This document shows, piece by piece, positions 22,674 to 29,943 of a stretch of 37,364 nt of DNA. Below the pieces are notes generated by a model. That model was not told the origin of the DNA. It searched no databases and saw only the letters and a list, made by a program, of their open reading frames with translations. Each line of letters opens with the position of its first letter. Position 1 is the stretch's first letter. The translations under genes were made by a program, and so were the position numbers. Where the stretch lies: contig CAZFYZ010000029.1 of the NCBI GenBank assembly GCA_964523735.1, positions 1 through 37,364 on the forward strand, given 5' to 3'. The DNA comes from CAZFYZ01 sp964523735 (GTDB taxonomy: Bacteria > Armatimonadota > UBA5829).

Positions 22674-22690
22674 TGTCGAGCGTCTCGACA
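22674..22690 (+). terminator. Short hairpin after the DUF951 gene
   Basis: TGTCGAG-CGT-CTCGACA is a perfect 7-bp stem 18 nt after the stop, followed by GGTTTCC. It could be a weak terminator or a dispersed repeat. Confidence 0.4.
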
Positions 22691-22806
22691 GGTTTCCTGA
22701 ACAAAGCTGGCTCGAGAGTGAAACCAAATGCGGAGTTCATCCATCTATATATGTAGAGACCCCGTGCAACGGGAGGCCCGTGCGCACGCTTCTAGGATAC
22801 AATGAA

Positions 22807-24237
22807 ATGGTTCCCGGTTCTAACCCTTCTCCCAGAGCCCTTGCCGCTGTTCGGCTTCTATCGCTTGCCATTATCTTTCTCATGCTCGCCTGCGTTTCCC
22901 TCGCAGAGGACGGGGTAACCGCTGCAAAGCTCAGCCTGGCGGAGGCGCTCTCGGAAGCAATCGGCGTGAACGTCAGGATCAAACAGGCCGAGACCGACTA
23001 CTTGGAGTCCATCTCCAACGTCAATATCGCCAACCTCCGCACATCCGCCGAGTTCGGCAGCGAAGCTAACCTCATCAATCAGCCGGGCGAGTCCGGCCTG
23101 GACAACCTGATCTACAGCAAGTACTCCTACAACAGTCTTTTTGGATCCCAGGCGTCAGTTGATGTCTCACCGCTGGCATTCGGCACCAAACGGGGTTACG
23201 TTGGGCTCACATTCAGCAGGCCGTTGATGCGCGGCAAGGGCAAGATGTCAGACCCCTACAATCGGCTGGCGTCTGCTCAGAGCGACCTCAAGGTGCGCGA
23301 CAGGCAGTACTACCTTTCCAAGCAGGAAACCGCTCTTCGCGTCATCAAAGCCTACTACCGGGCGGTGCAGGCAAGGGATCAGATCAAAGTGCAGGAAAGC
23401 GCGGTCGAGAGCGCCAAGGCAGTGGCCGATGGCACGGCTAAGAAGGTCAAAGCCGGCCTCGTCGCTGGAATTGAGGCCACGAGATTTGAGATACAGGTGG
23501 CGCAGGCCACCAACGAGCTTAACCTCCGGCGCCAGGGGGCCAAAGGCGCTATGCTCGATCTGATGCTGGAGATCGGCTCCGGCGTCGGCGAGTTGCCTGA
23601 GCTGACGGATGCGGTGCCCGATAAGCTGCCTGAGATTCCTGCACTGGAGGAGGCAGTCACAAGAGCCATCGCCAACCGTCAGGAGCTGGCGATCACGGAT
23701 GAGCGTATATCCAACCAACAGAGGCTTCTGGCGATTGCCAAAGACCAGCTCCGTCCCAGTCTTGCCGCGGTAGCCGGCTACAACTCCAGGCTGAGTGACT
23801 CAGGCTTCATTTCCCGGTCGCTGTTCGAGGCAGGTGAGTTTGCTGCAGGCCTCCAATACAAGATCCCTCTGGACAGGCGCGAGGTCAAGGAGCGACAGCA
23901 GATCAGAGAACGCGAACTGGACGTTCTGCAGAAACAGCGTGAGTACCAGCGAGAAGCTATAGCGCAAGAGATCGGGCAGGCTTATCGAGCCGTTGAGTCC
24001 CATCGAGCGTCGCTCAAGATATTCTCCGAGAACCTGGAGATCGCCGAGAAGAATCTCGGCTACGCAAACCGCATGGTTGACGAGGCCGGCGGCACCAACC
24101 GCGACATACTGGACGCGCAGGATGCTGTTACGCAGACCAGGAGCAGGATCCTGTCGGCCAAGACAGAGCTCTATATATCGATTCTGGAGCTTCAGAACGC
24201 AATGGGCGAGCAGATATTCGAGACAGAGGACAAATGA
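22807..24237 (+). CDS. TolC-like outer-membrane efflux protein
   Basis: The 476-residue protein has an N-terminal signal peptide (hydrophobic LLSLAIIFLMLACVSLA, likely cut before EDG) and long alternating alpha-helical segments typical of outer-membrane efflux proteins, with RPLMRGKGKMSDPYNRLASA in the barrel part and QAYRAVESHRASLKIFSENL in the second helical repeat. The ATG at 22807 has AGGA 9 nt upstream; GTG 22780 is an alternative. It heads a four-gene operon and probably forms the outer-membrane exit duct. Confidence 0.88.
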   Translation: MVPGSNPSPRALAAVRLLSLAIIFLMLACVSLAEDGVTAAKLSLAEALSEAIGVNVRIKQAETDYLESISNVNIANLRTSAEFGSEANLINQPGESGLDNLIYSKYSYNSLFGSQASVDVSPLAFGTKRGYVGLTFSRPLMRGKGKMSDPYNRLASAQSDLKVRDRQYYLSKQETALRVIKAYYRAVQARDQIKVQESAVESAKAVADGTAKKVKAGLVAGIEATRFEIQVAQATNELNLRRQGAKGAMLDLMLEIGSGVGELPELTDAVPDKLPEIPALEEAVTRAIANRQELAITDERISNQQRLLAIAKDQLRPSLAAVAGYNSRLSDSGFISRSLFEAGEFAAGLQYKIPLDRREVKERQQIRERELDVLQKQREYQREAIAQEIGQAYRAVESHRASLKIFSENLEIAEKNLGYANRMVDEAGGTNRDILDAQDAVTQTRSRILSAKTELYISILELQNAMGEQIFETEDK

Positions 24238-25637
24238 GAAAACAGATTCAGCTCTGGGGCAGCCGATTCGTGCTGGTGGCGCTTGTGATAGCGGCTGGTC
24301 AGCGATGGGGATACCCCGCGTACAAACAGTACTTCACCCAGAAGAAGGTAACCGCTTACGTCCCCACAACCAAAGTCAGTGAGGGGCCGTTTGTCGTTAG
24401 CTTTCACGAAATGGGAACCCTGAAGGCCGAGCGGTCGGTCCCCATCACAGTGAGTGTCGAGGGCAAGATCATCGAACTCGTGCCGGAAGGCAGGGTCGTC
24501 AAGGCGGGCGACAAGATCGCTGAGATCGACACGACCGAGCTCAGGCGCGAGATCCGCAGCAAACAGCTCAGCCTGAAGAACGCTGAGGCGGACGTCCAAA
24601 GGGTGAAGGCCGAGCTTGAGATCCTCAAGGCGGAGAATAGGACCAAGATCGCCAAGGCTGAGGCCGACCTCGAGTTTGCCAAAGAGGAGTTCAAAGCGGC
24701 CGCGGTGCAGGCTGAATCAAAGAAAGAGCTTGCCGTGGAGAAACTGATCCCCCGTACCGAGGCTGAACGGGCCGAGATCGACAGACGGGCCAAAGAGCTT
24801 GCGGTCAAGAAGGGCGAGATGGACCTCGAACTGCAGAGAAAGGACGTCGAATCCAAGGAAAGCCAAAAGCAAGCCGACGTCCGAACCAGGGAGTTCGCGA
24901 GGGACATGGCCCGCTATGACTTGGAGGACGTTGAGAGGCGTATCAAGGATGCTGTGATAACCGCTCCTACCTCGGGCATGGTCGTGCTTGGCTACACTCA
25001 CGGTCCGGACGGTCGGCGCAAGATCAAGTCAGGCGACCAGCCGTGGCGCAGACAGCCTCTGGGTGACCTCCCCGACCTGACCAGTATGCAGGCGATCATC
25101 AGCGTTGGCGAGTCTGATGCCCCCAAGCTCAGGGTGGGCATGGAGACGTTGATCCGGCTCGAGGCAGTGCAGCGTAGAGTGTTCCAGGGAGTAGTCAGGG
25201 AGATATCCAGCCTGGCGAGTGAGAAGGAGCCTTGGGAATCGGGTGCAACCCCGGGCAAGAAGAACTTCGAGGTCACTGTTCAGATACTGAAGAGCGAGCC
25301 CAAGACGCTCAAGCCCGGCATGACCGCCGACGCTGAGTTTATTATTGAACGCGTTGCCAAAGCAGTGTATGTTCCAATCGAGTCCGTGATTGAGAAGGAC
25401 GGCGAGACCTGGGTCTACGTTAAGAACGGCAAGAAATGGATCAAGACCAGTGTCGTGACGGGCGATTACAACGACAACTTCGTCTGCATCAAGAGGGGTC
25501 TGATGAAGGGCGAGGTGATCGCGCTCAGGGACCCCACGCGACCTCTGGAACAGCAGGAATCCGGCAGTAACGCGCCGGGAGCCAGCGACAAAGATGCCGG
25601 CACACAACCTCCGTTGCCCGCGGCGGTGAAGAAGTAG
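24234..25637 (+). CDS. Periplasmic adaptor (membrane-fusion protein, HlyD/MacA type)
   Basis: The 467-residue protein has one N-terminal membrane helix (FVLVALVIAAGQRWGYPAY), a lipoyl half (VSVEGKIIELVPEGRVVKAG), a long Lys/Glu/Ala-rich coiled coil (residues about 100-235) and the second lipoyl half with DAVITAPTSGMVVLGY. A beta-barrel follows, including LKPGMTADAEFIIE. It would bridge the inner-membrane transporter and the TolC-like duct. The ATG overlaps the upstream stop (ATGA). Confidence 0.9.
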   Translation: MRKQIQLWGSRFVLVALVIAAGQRWGYPAYKQYFTQKKVTAYVPTTKVSEGPFVVSFHEMGTLKAERSVPITVSVEGKIIELVPEGRVVKAGDKIAEIDTTELRREIRSKQLSLKNAEADVQRVKAELEILKAENRTKIAKAEADLEFAKEEFKAAAVQAESKKELAVEKLIPRTEAERAEIDRRAKELAVKKGEMDLELQRKDVESKESQKQADVRTREFARDMARYDLEDVERRIKDAVITAPTSGMVVLGYTHGPDGRRKIKSGDQPWRRQPLGDLPDLTSMQAIISVGESDAPKLRVGMETLIRLEAVQRRVFQGVVREISSLASEKEPWESGATPGKKNFEVTVQILKSEPKTLKPGMTADAEFIIERVAKAVYVPIESVIEKDGETWVYVKNGKKWIKTSVVTGDYNDNFVCIKRGLMKGEVIALRDPTRPLEQQESGSNAPGASDKDAGTQPPLPAAVKK

Positions 25638-25638
25638 T

Positions 25639-26943
25639 ATGGGGATTATCGACGCCATACTGACGGGTCTTAGCGAACTGCTATCCCACAAGATGCGTTC
25701 GGCGCTCACTATGCTGGGCGTCATATTCGGCGTTGCCGCGGTCATCGCCATGGTCTCCATAGGCGAGGGCGCAAAGCAAGAGGCCCTTGATCAGATCAAG
25801 CAGATGGGGATCGATGTCGTCCACGTCAAGCGCGCCGTTATCGCCGGGGAACTGCTCGAGCGATCTCAGGAAAGGTCGCCCTCCGGCCTCAAGTATGGCG
25901 ATGTTGACGGCATAGCGCGGGTCTGCACATTCGCCCATCGCGTTGTGCCGGTCCGCGAAGTCTTCGCTGACGTGCGAGTCGGGGAGAAGCCGGTTTCGGT
26001 GAAGGTAGTGGGAACCACTCCCGGCTACGACCTCGTTACCAAGGCCAGGCTCGAGCGAGGGCGGTTCCTGATGCCAAGCGATGTGGCTGAGAACCGATCG
26101 GTCTGCGTTCTTGGGGCGGCCGCCAAGCGGGAGCTGTTCGGGTTCGACAACCCCATCGGCAAGTCGCTGAAGATCGGCACTCGCCTCTTCAGGGTGGTTG
26201 GCCTTATGGAGGCCAAAGAGGTTGGGGCCGCTAAGGCGTTCGCCGCTCTGAGGGACCTGAACTCCGACATCTACATCCCGGTTACTGTCTCGATGACCGA
26301 CTTTCAGATCTACTCTCAGCAGGCATTCCCCAGCACGCTGCAGGCCGTACAGAACATGGTCATAAAGATGATGAGTCGCCAGTCGCGCGACAAGAACCCC
26401 ATCTCTGAGATCATCGTCCAGGTCGAGAGCGCGGAAGCCACGATCCCGACAGCATCCATCATTCGGTCGGTCCTCAACCGCTCACACAGAGGCATTCGGG
26501 ACTACGAGATCATTATCCCCGCTGAGCTTTTGCGGCAAAGCCAGGAGACTCAGCGCATCTTCAACATCGTTATGGCCGCCATCGCCAGCATTTCGCTTCT
26601 GGTCGGCGGGATCGGCATCATGAACATCATGCTCGCAACGGTTACTCAGAGAACCCGAGAGATCGGCATTCGGCGCTGCGTCGGGGCCACGCGATGGGAC
26701 ATCGTCCGGCAGTTCATGCTCGAGGCTTTGGTCATCACTTGTGTGGGCGGGCTGATCGGAGTCGGCGCTGGCATAGGCGGGGCCAAGGCGATCTCGACCT
26801 ATGCGGACTGGCGCACGGTTGTGTCGGTCCAGGCGATCATTGTGTCGTTTGGCGTCTCCGGTTTGGTTGGCGTGGTCTTCGGTATGTATCCCGCGGTTCG
26901 CGCTGCCATGGTGGACCCTATCGAAGCTTTGAGGTATTCCTAG
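25639..26943 (+). CDS. MacB-like ABC transporter permease
   Basis: The 434-residue permease has the MacB plan: TM1 at the N-terminus (KMRSALTMLGVIFGVAAVIA), a periplasmic MacB_PCD-type domain (residues about 45-285) and three C-terminal helices (SISLLVGGIGIMNIMLATVT; ALVITCVGGLIGVGAGIGG; SFGVSGLVGVVFGMYPAVRA). The QRTREIGIRRCVGAT coupling motif is present. It lacks the fused ATPase of true MacB; that is encoded by the next gene. Confidence 0.9.
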   Translation: MGIIDAILTGLSELLSHKMRSALTMLGVIFGVAAVIAMVSIGEGAKQEALDQIKQMGIDVVHVKRAVIAGELLERSQERSPSGLKYGDVDGIARVCTFAHRVVPVREVFADVRVGEKPVSVKVVGTTPGYDLVTKARLERGRFLMPSDVAENRSVCVLGAAAKRELFGFDNPIGKSLKIGTRLFRVVGLMEAKEVGAAKAFAALRDLNSDIYIPVTVSMTDFQIYSQQAFPSTLQAVQNMVIKMMSRQSRDKNPISEIIVQVESAEATIPTASIIRSVLNRSHRGIRDYEIIIPAELLRQSQETQRIFNIVMAAIASISLLVGGIGIMNIMLATVTQRTREIGIRRCVGATRWDIVRQFMLEALVITCVGGLIGVGAGIGGAKAISTYADWRTVVSVQAIIVSFGVSGLVGVVFGMYPAVRAAMVDPIEALRYS

Positions 26944-27656
26944 TGGCGCTCATTGAAGTCAGGAACCTGAAGAAGACTTACCGGATTGGCGACGTGGACG
27001 TGCCGGCGCTGCGAGGCGTCTCCTTCGCCGTGGAGCCCGGCGAGTTCGTCGCCATTATGGGGCCGTCAGGTTCGGGCAAGACGACTCTCATGAACATCAT
27101 AGGCTGCCTGGACAGGCCCAGCGGAGGGAAATACGTCTTCGACGGCCAGGACGCAAGCCGCCTGAGCGACGCCAAGCGGGCGGAGATACGAAACGCCAAG
27201 ATCGGCTTCGTGTTTCAGAGCTTCAACCTGCTGCCGAGGATGTCGGCTTTCCGCAATGCGATGCTGCCGATGATGTATGGGTTCCAGCGCAAAGACAAAA
27301 GCATGGTCCGACAAGCGCTGGAATCGGTCGGTCTGGGGCACAGGTTCCATCATACGCCTATGCAGCTCTCGGGCGGTGAGCAGCAGCGTGTGGCGATTGC
27401 CCGGGCGCTGGTCAACGATCCGCCGCTGATCTTCGGCGACGAACCCACCGGCAACCTGGACTCCCGAACGGGCGTCGAAATCATGGCCATATTCCAGCGC
27501 CTCAACAACCAGGGCAAGACGGTTGTCATCGTCACGCACGAGCCGGACATCGCTCAGCACACTAAGCGAGTGCTGAGATTTCGGGATGGCCTGCTGGAAT
27601 CCGACACCCTCGTCGAGAACCAGCTCATTGCCCAGCCGAAACCCGCCGAGGCCTGA
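26943..27656 (+). CDS. ABC transporter ATPase, LolD/MacB type (GTG start)
   Basis: The 237-residue ATPase shows Walker A GPSGSGKTT, Q-loop FVFQSFNLLPRM, signature LSGGEQQRVAIARAL and Walker B LIFGDEPTGNLDS. GTG 26943 overlaps the permease stop by one base (TAGTG), with GAGGT 8 nt upstream. Reading further upstream in frame would run through the permease gene and is rejected. It would power efflux of a peptide, macrolide or lipid-like substrate; the substrate is not known. Confidence 0.93.
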   Translation: MALIEVRNLKKTYRIGDVDVPALRGVSFAVEPGEFVAIMGPSGSGKTTLMNIIGCLDRPSGGKYVFDGQDASRLSDAKRAEIRNAKIGFVFQSFNLLPRMSAFRNAMLPMMYGFQRKDKSMVRQALESVGLGHRFHHTPMQLSGGEQQRVAIARALVNDPPLIFGDEPTGNLDSRTGVEIMAIFQRLNNQGKTVVIVTHEPDIAQHTKRVLRFRDGLLESDTLVENQLIAQPKPAEA

Positions 27657-27698
27657 TCCGAGGTTGCGGTCAGGTCGCTCTTCTGGCGATCCGCAGTT

Positions 27699-27747
27699 GT
27701 AGCAGGCGTCTCTGACGCCTCCCAGGGGCGTCAGAGACGCCCGCTAC
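27699..27747. repeat. 21-nt inverted repeat with GGCGTCTCTGACGCC core
   Basis: The left arm 27699-27719 and right arm 27727-27747 are reverse complements with one mismatch. Elements with GGCGTCTCTGACGCC are dispersed in many bacterial genomes. It follows the efflux operon by 43 nt and might also act as its terminator. Confidence 0.85.
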
Positions 27748-27853
27748 AGCTCTACCCGGATCATATTCGCCGTCGGGAACCATTCCCTGCAATCCTGCGT
27801 AGTAAGAATCGAAGACAACGAGTGATCTTCTTCTCCTTCACCTCCATTCAGAC

Positions 27854-27890
27854 GGCCCCGGTTGGCAGACCGGGGCCTGTCGGTGTACAG
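27854..27890 (+). terminator. Terminator-like hairpin with GTACAG trailer
   Basis: GGCCCCGGT-TGGCAG-ACCGGGGCC is a perfect 9-bp stem followed by TGTCGGT and GTACAG. A pyrimidine-rich stretch ending CACCTCC lies just upstream (27826-27846). The element may end the efflux transcript or a small RNA. Confidence 0.5.
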
Positions 27891-28020
27891 GACCGCGAAG
27901 CATTCTCAGATGAAGTGCTGTGAATTTCTTTGTGAGTGTGGGAACATAGTCTCTCTTCGCCCCGTATAGTAAAGTGAAGCAGAAAGAACCATCTTTTCTC
28001 CTTTCTCCTCCTTTCCTTTG

Positions 28021-28060
28021 GCCCTGGCTGAGAGACCAGCCAGGGCTGGTCTTTGTACGG
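28021..28060 (+). terminator. Terminator-like hairpin with GTACGG trailer
   Basis: GCCCTGGCTG-AGAGAC-CAGCCAGGGC is a perfect 10-bp stem followed by TGGTCTTT and GTACGG. Again a pyrimidine tract (27993-28019, with CTCCTCC) precedes it. It lies between the efflux operon and the convergent HEPN gene. The 457-nt gap from 27657 to 28113 holds these two hairpins and the 21-nt inverted repeat, but no gene I can support. Confidence 0.55.
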
Positions 28061-28113
28061 GGTCCGAGGTCCGGATTCCCAGGTCAGAAACGGGGCGGTG
28101 CGGCAGGCAGAGT

Positions 28114-28515
28114 CTAGAACATGGTTGCTTTGATCCAGTCCACTATGGACTGTGCGCACTTGAGGTGCAGGCGGGCAGACTTCCGGTCGTAGTTGTGTGC
28201 CGGCACTCCATCGACCGCCTCTGGGCTGCGTGTTGCAAGAAACTCGGGATTAAGCTCGGCGGCGGCGTTCATTACTTCCAGAGGCGCCTCGAGAGCATTG
28301 CACATTTGGATGAGGTTATGACCGCGGGGGATCTTTCCGACTTTCCGGATGCTTGCAGCCTTCAAAGCCTGCTCCGCGGCCTGCTGAGCAAAGAACACAC
28401 AGGCGAAGTACACGCCGGCGTCCAGCAAAGTCACTGCCGCCGCGTAGTTGGCCCGGGCCTGCGACCAGCATGCCTCAGCAATCTTCCTTAGCCCTATCCA
28501 GCCTTCGCTCTCCAC
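28114..28515 (-). CDS. Solitary HEPN-domain protein (GTG start)
   Basis: The 133-residue all-alpha protein has the HEPN pattern: WSQARANYAAAVTLLDAGVY, then FAQQAAEQALKAASIRKVGK and a GHNL turn (H66), and a C-terminal helix with HLKCAQSIVDWIK. HEPN proteins often pair with a MNT nucleotidyltransferase as toxin-antitoxin, but no MNT gene is adjacent on either strand. It could be a nucleic-acid or nucleotide-binding accessory protein. GGGGAGAGG lies before the GTG. Confidence 0.8.
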   Translation of the reverse strand: MESEGWIGLRKIAEACWSQARANYAAAVTLLDAGVYFACVFFAQQAAEQALKAASIRKVGKIPRGHNLIQMCNALEAPLEVMNAAAELNPEFLATRSPEAVDGVPAHNYDRKSARLHLKCAQSIVDWIKATMF

Positions 28516-28685
28516 TGGCCTCTCCCCTAGGTTGAGTTATCTACCTAGTCTTTACCCGTATAGGCATCCCTGCAAGCATATAACTCGTCAGTCTGCAGCG
28601 GATGCTACGTTATATCACAATCCGGCGTCCCGCACAACCTTGTCTGCAACTGGGCAAGTGCTCACGCTCAATGAGAGTCACGTCA

Positions 28686-28704
28686 TGCTGAACCTGATTC
28701 AGCA
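28686..28704. repeat. TGCTGAA-CCTGA-TTCAGCA palindrome
   Basis: A perfect 7-bp stem in the gap between the HEPN and DUF169 genes. GTCATGCTGAAC...TTCAGCA is a widely dispersed repeat type. The rest of 28516-28780 holds nothing I can name. Confidence 0.6.
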
Positions 28705-28780
28705 CCCACCGCCGCGCGCCTAGGTCTTGCCAGCTAACTTATACAAGCTTAGACACCAGATGCCCTCCGGCTCGGCGCCG

Positions 28781-29518
28781 TCACACGATGCGCTCGCGGA
28801 CCTTCTTCCATGACTGCTTCTCCAGGAAACTCCCGGGTACATCGGCCTCCAGTTCCTCGAACATCCGGTAAGGCACTGTGAATGCCAGGATGTCGGGATC
28901 TATGAAAGGTCTTGCGGTAACGTCCGTCAGCCCGATTACTGCTCTTTGCGTCCGCTGTTGTGACTCGTGGTATGGGATCAGGCATACGGTCGAACACGCG
29001 GCGGACATCGGGACGATGACGTTCTCGTTGTCGGGCCGCGCGTAGTTGGCAAACATCACGAGGGCCGAGAGCTGATCCGGATTCACCCAAAAGCTGACCA
29101 GCACAGGGGTCTCCACGTCCGGATCTACCTCGTCAAGCGGCTTGAACACCACGAACTCGAAAGGGATGTCGGTTGTGGGGAAGTGCGCGACAGTCTCGGC
29201 AGCAAGCTCCGGCGTCTTCTTGTAGGCTTCGCCCTCGGGGTAGCCGGGCCCGCGGCCGGTCGATAAGAAGTAATCGATCCCGCCTGGAATCCTGTCGTAG
29301 GCACAGCCGAACCCCAGGCCGGTGATTGCGCCAAAACACCCGACAGTCTTCCGATCCACGACGACTGTCTTGCCCTTGGCTGCTGCGTTAAAGAGGGCAA
29401 TCACGCATCCTCTCGCGTCTTCCTTGAACTGCAGAGCGCTCTCAGGCTTGTCGTTGGTGAAAATGACGGCGATCGGGTTGTAGCGGAGCTTCAGCTCCTC
29501 GGCAATCCGGCTCAGCAT
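28781..29518 (-). CDS. DUF169 family protein
   Basis: The 245-residue protein matches DUF169 in its layout: an N-terminal LKLRYNPIAVIFTNDKPESA, a central CYS-rich GCFGAITGLGFGCAYD, and MSAACSTVCLIPYHESQQR toward the C-terminus. The function of the family is not established. ATG 29518 has GGAGG 9 nt upstream. It diverges from the FmdB gene, with the start regions 70 nt apart. Confidence 0.8.
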   Translation of the reverse strand: MLSRIAEELKLRYNPIAVIFTNDKPESALQFKEDARGCVIALFNAAAKGKTVVVDRKTVGCFGAITGLGFGCAYDRIPGGIDYFLSTGRGPGYPEGEAYKKTPELAAETVAHFPTTDIPFEFVVFKPLDEVDPDVETPVLVSFWVNPDQLSALVMFANYARPDNENVIVPMSAACSTVCLIPYHESQQRTQRAVIGLTDVTARPFIDPDILAFTVPYRMFEELEADVPGSFLEKQSWKKVRERIV

Positions 29519-29521
29519 GAC

Positions 29522-29550
29522 TTGTTACCTCCGCACGAATCGTGTATAAT
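29522..29550 (+). promoter_or_regulatory. Sigma-70-type promoter of the FmdB gene
   Basis: TTGTTA (29522-29527), a 17-nt gap and a perfect TATAAT (29545-29550). Transcription would start near 29557, 34 nt before the gene. The -35 overlaps the leader of the divergent DUF169 gene. Confidence 0.65.
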
Positions 29551-29590
29551 TGAGCTTGTAAACTTTCCTGCAATCCTCGAGGTGGTACGA

Positions 29591-29863
29591 ATGCCTACGT
29601 ACGTCTACCGTTGCAAGAGCTGTGAACATCAGTTTGAGATCTTGCAGAAGATAAACGATGATCCACTGAGTAAATGCCCCTGCTGCTCGGGCGAGCTTGC
29701 GCGGTTGCTGTTTCCGCCCAGCATCGTCTTCAAGGGCTCCGGGTTCCATATCAACGACTATCCAAGTTCGGGTCGCCGGGCCTCCTCGACCTCTGAGCCA
29801 ACGAAACCCAAAACGGACGAGAAGCCCGCGGCGAAAGAGCCCGCAACCGCATCGAAGGACTGA
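29591..29863 (+). CDS. FmdB-type zinc-ribbon protein
   Basis: From ATG 29591 the 90-residue product begins MPTYVYRCKSCEHQFEILQK, the FmdB/CxxC_CxxC_SSSS family start, with ligands C8, C11, C29 and C32. GIRRLLFPPSIVFKGSGFH-like text (here ELARLLFPPSIVFKGSGFHI) follows, then a Lys/Pro/Ala-rich tail. The function is unknown, though it is often seen as a putative regulator. An earlier start would place the promoter inside the gene. GAGGTGG precedes the ATG. Confidence 0.9.
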   Translation: MPTYVYRCKSCEHQFEILQKINDDPLSKCPCCSGELARLLFPPSIVFKGSGFHINDYPSSGRRASSTSEPTKPKTDEKPAAKEPATASKD

Positions 29864-29889
29864 TTACCCAAACCTAGCTACATTGCAAG

Positions 29890-29927
29890 ATAGCCAGGCC
29901 CAAAGGCCTGGCTATTGTTGCGTACGG
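29890..29927 (+). terminator. Terminator after the FmdB gene with GTACGG trailer
   Basis: ATAGCCAGGCC-CAAA-GGCCTGGCTAT is a perfect 11-bp stem followed by TGTTGC and GTACGG. It separates two convergent genes and could also stop the minus-strand transcript. Confidence 0.75.
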
Positions 29928-29943
29928 ATGTTGCAGCGGCTCT

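Noticed and set aside
26694..26942. N-terminal extension of the ABC ATPase
   Set aside because: It is an alternate frame of the permease gene; the family start is GTG 26943.
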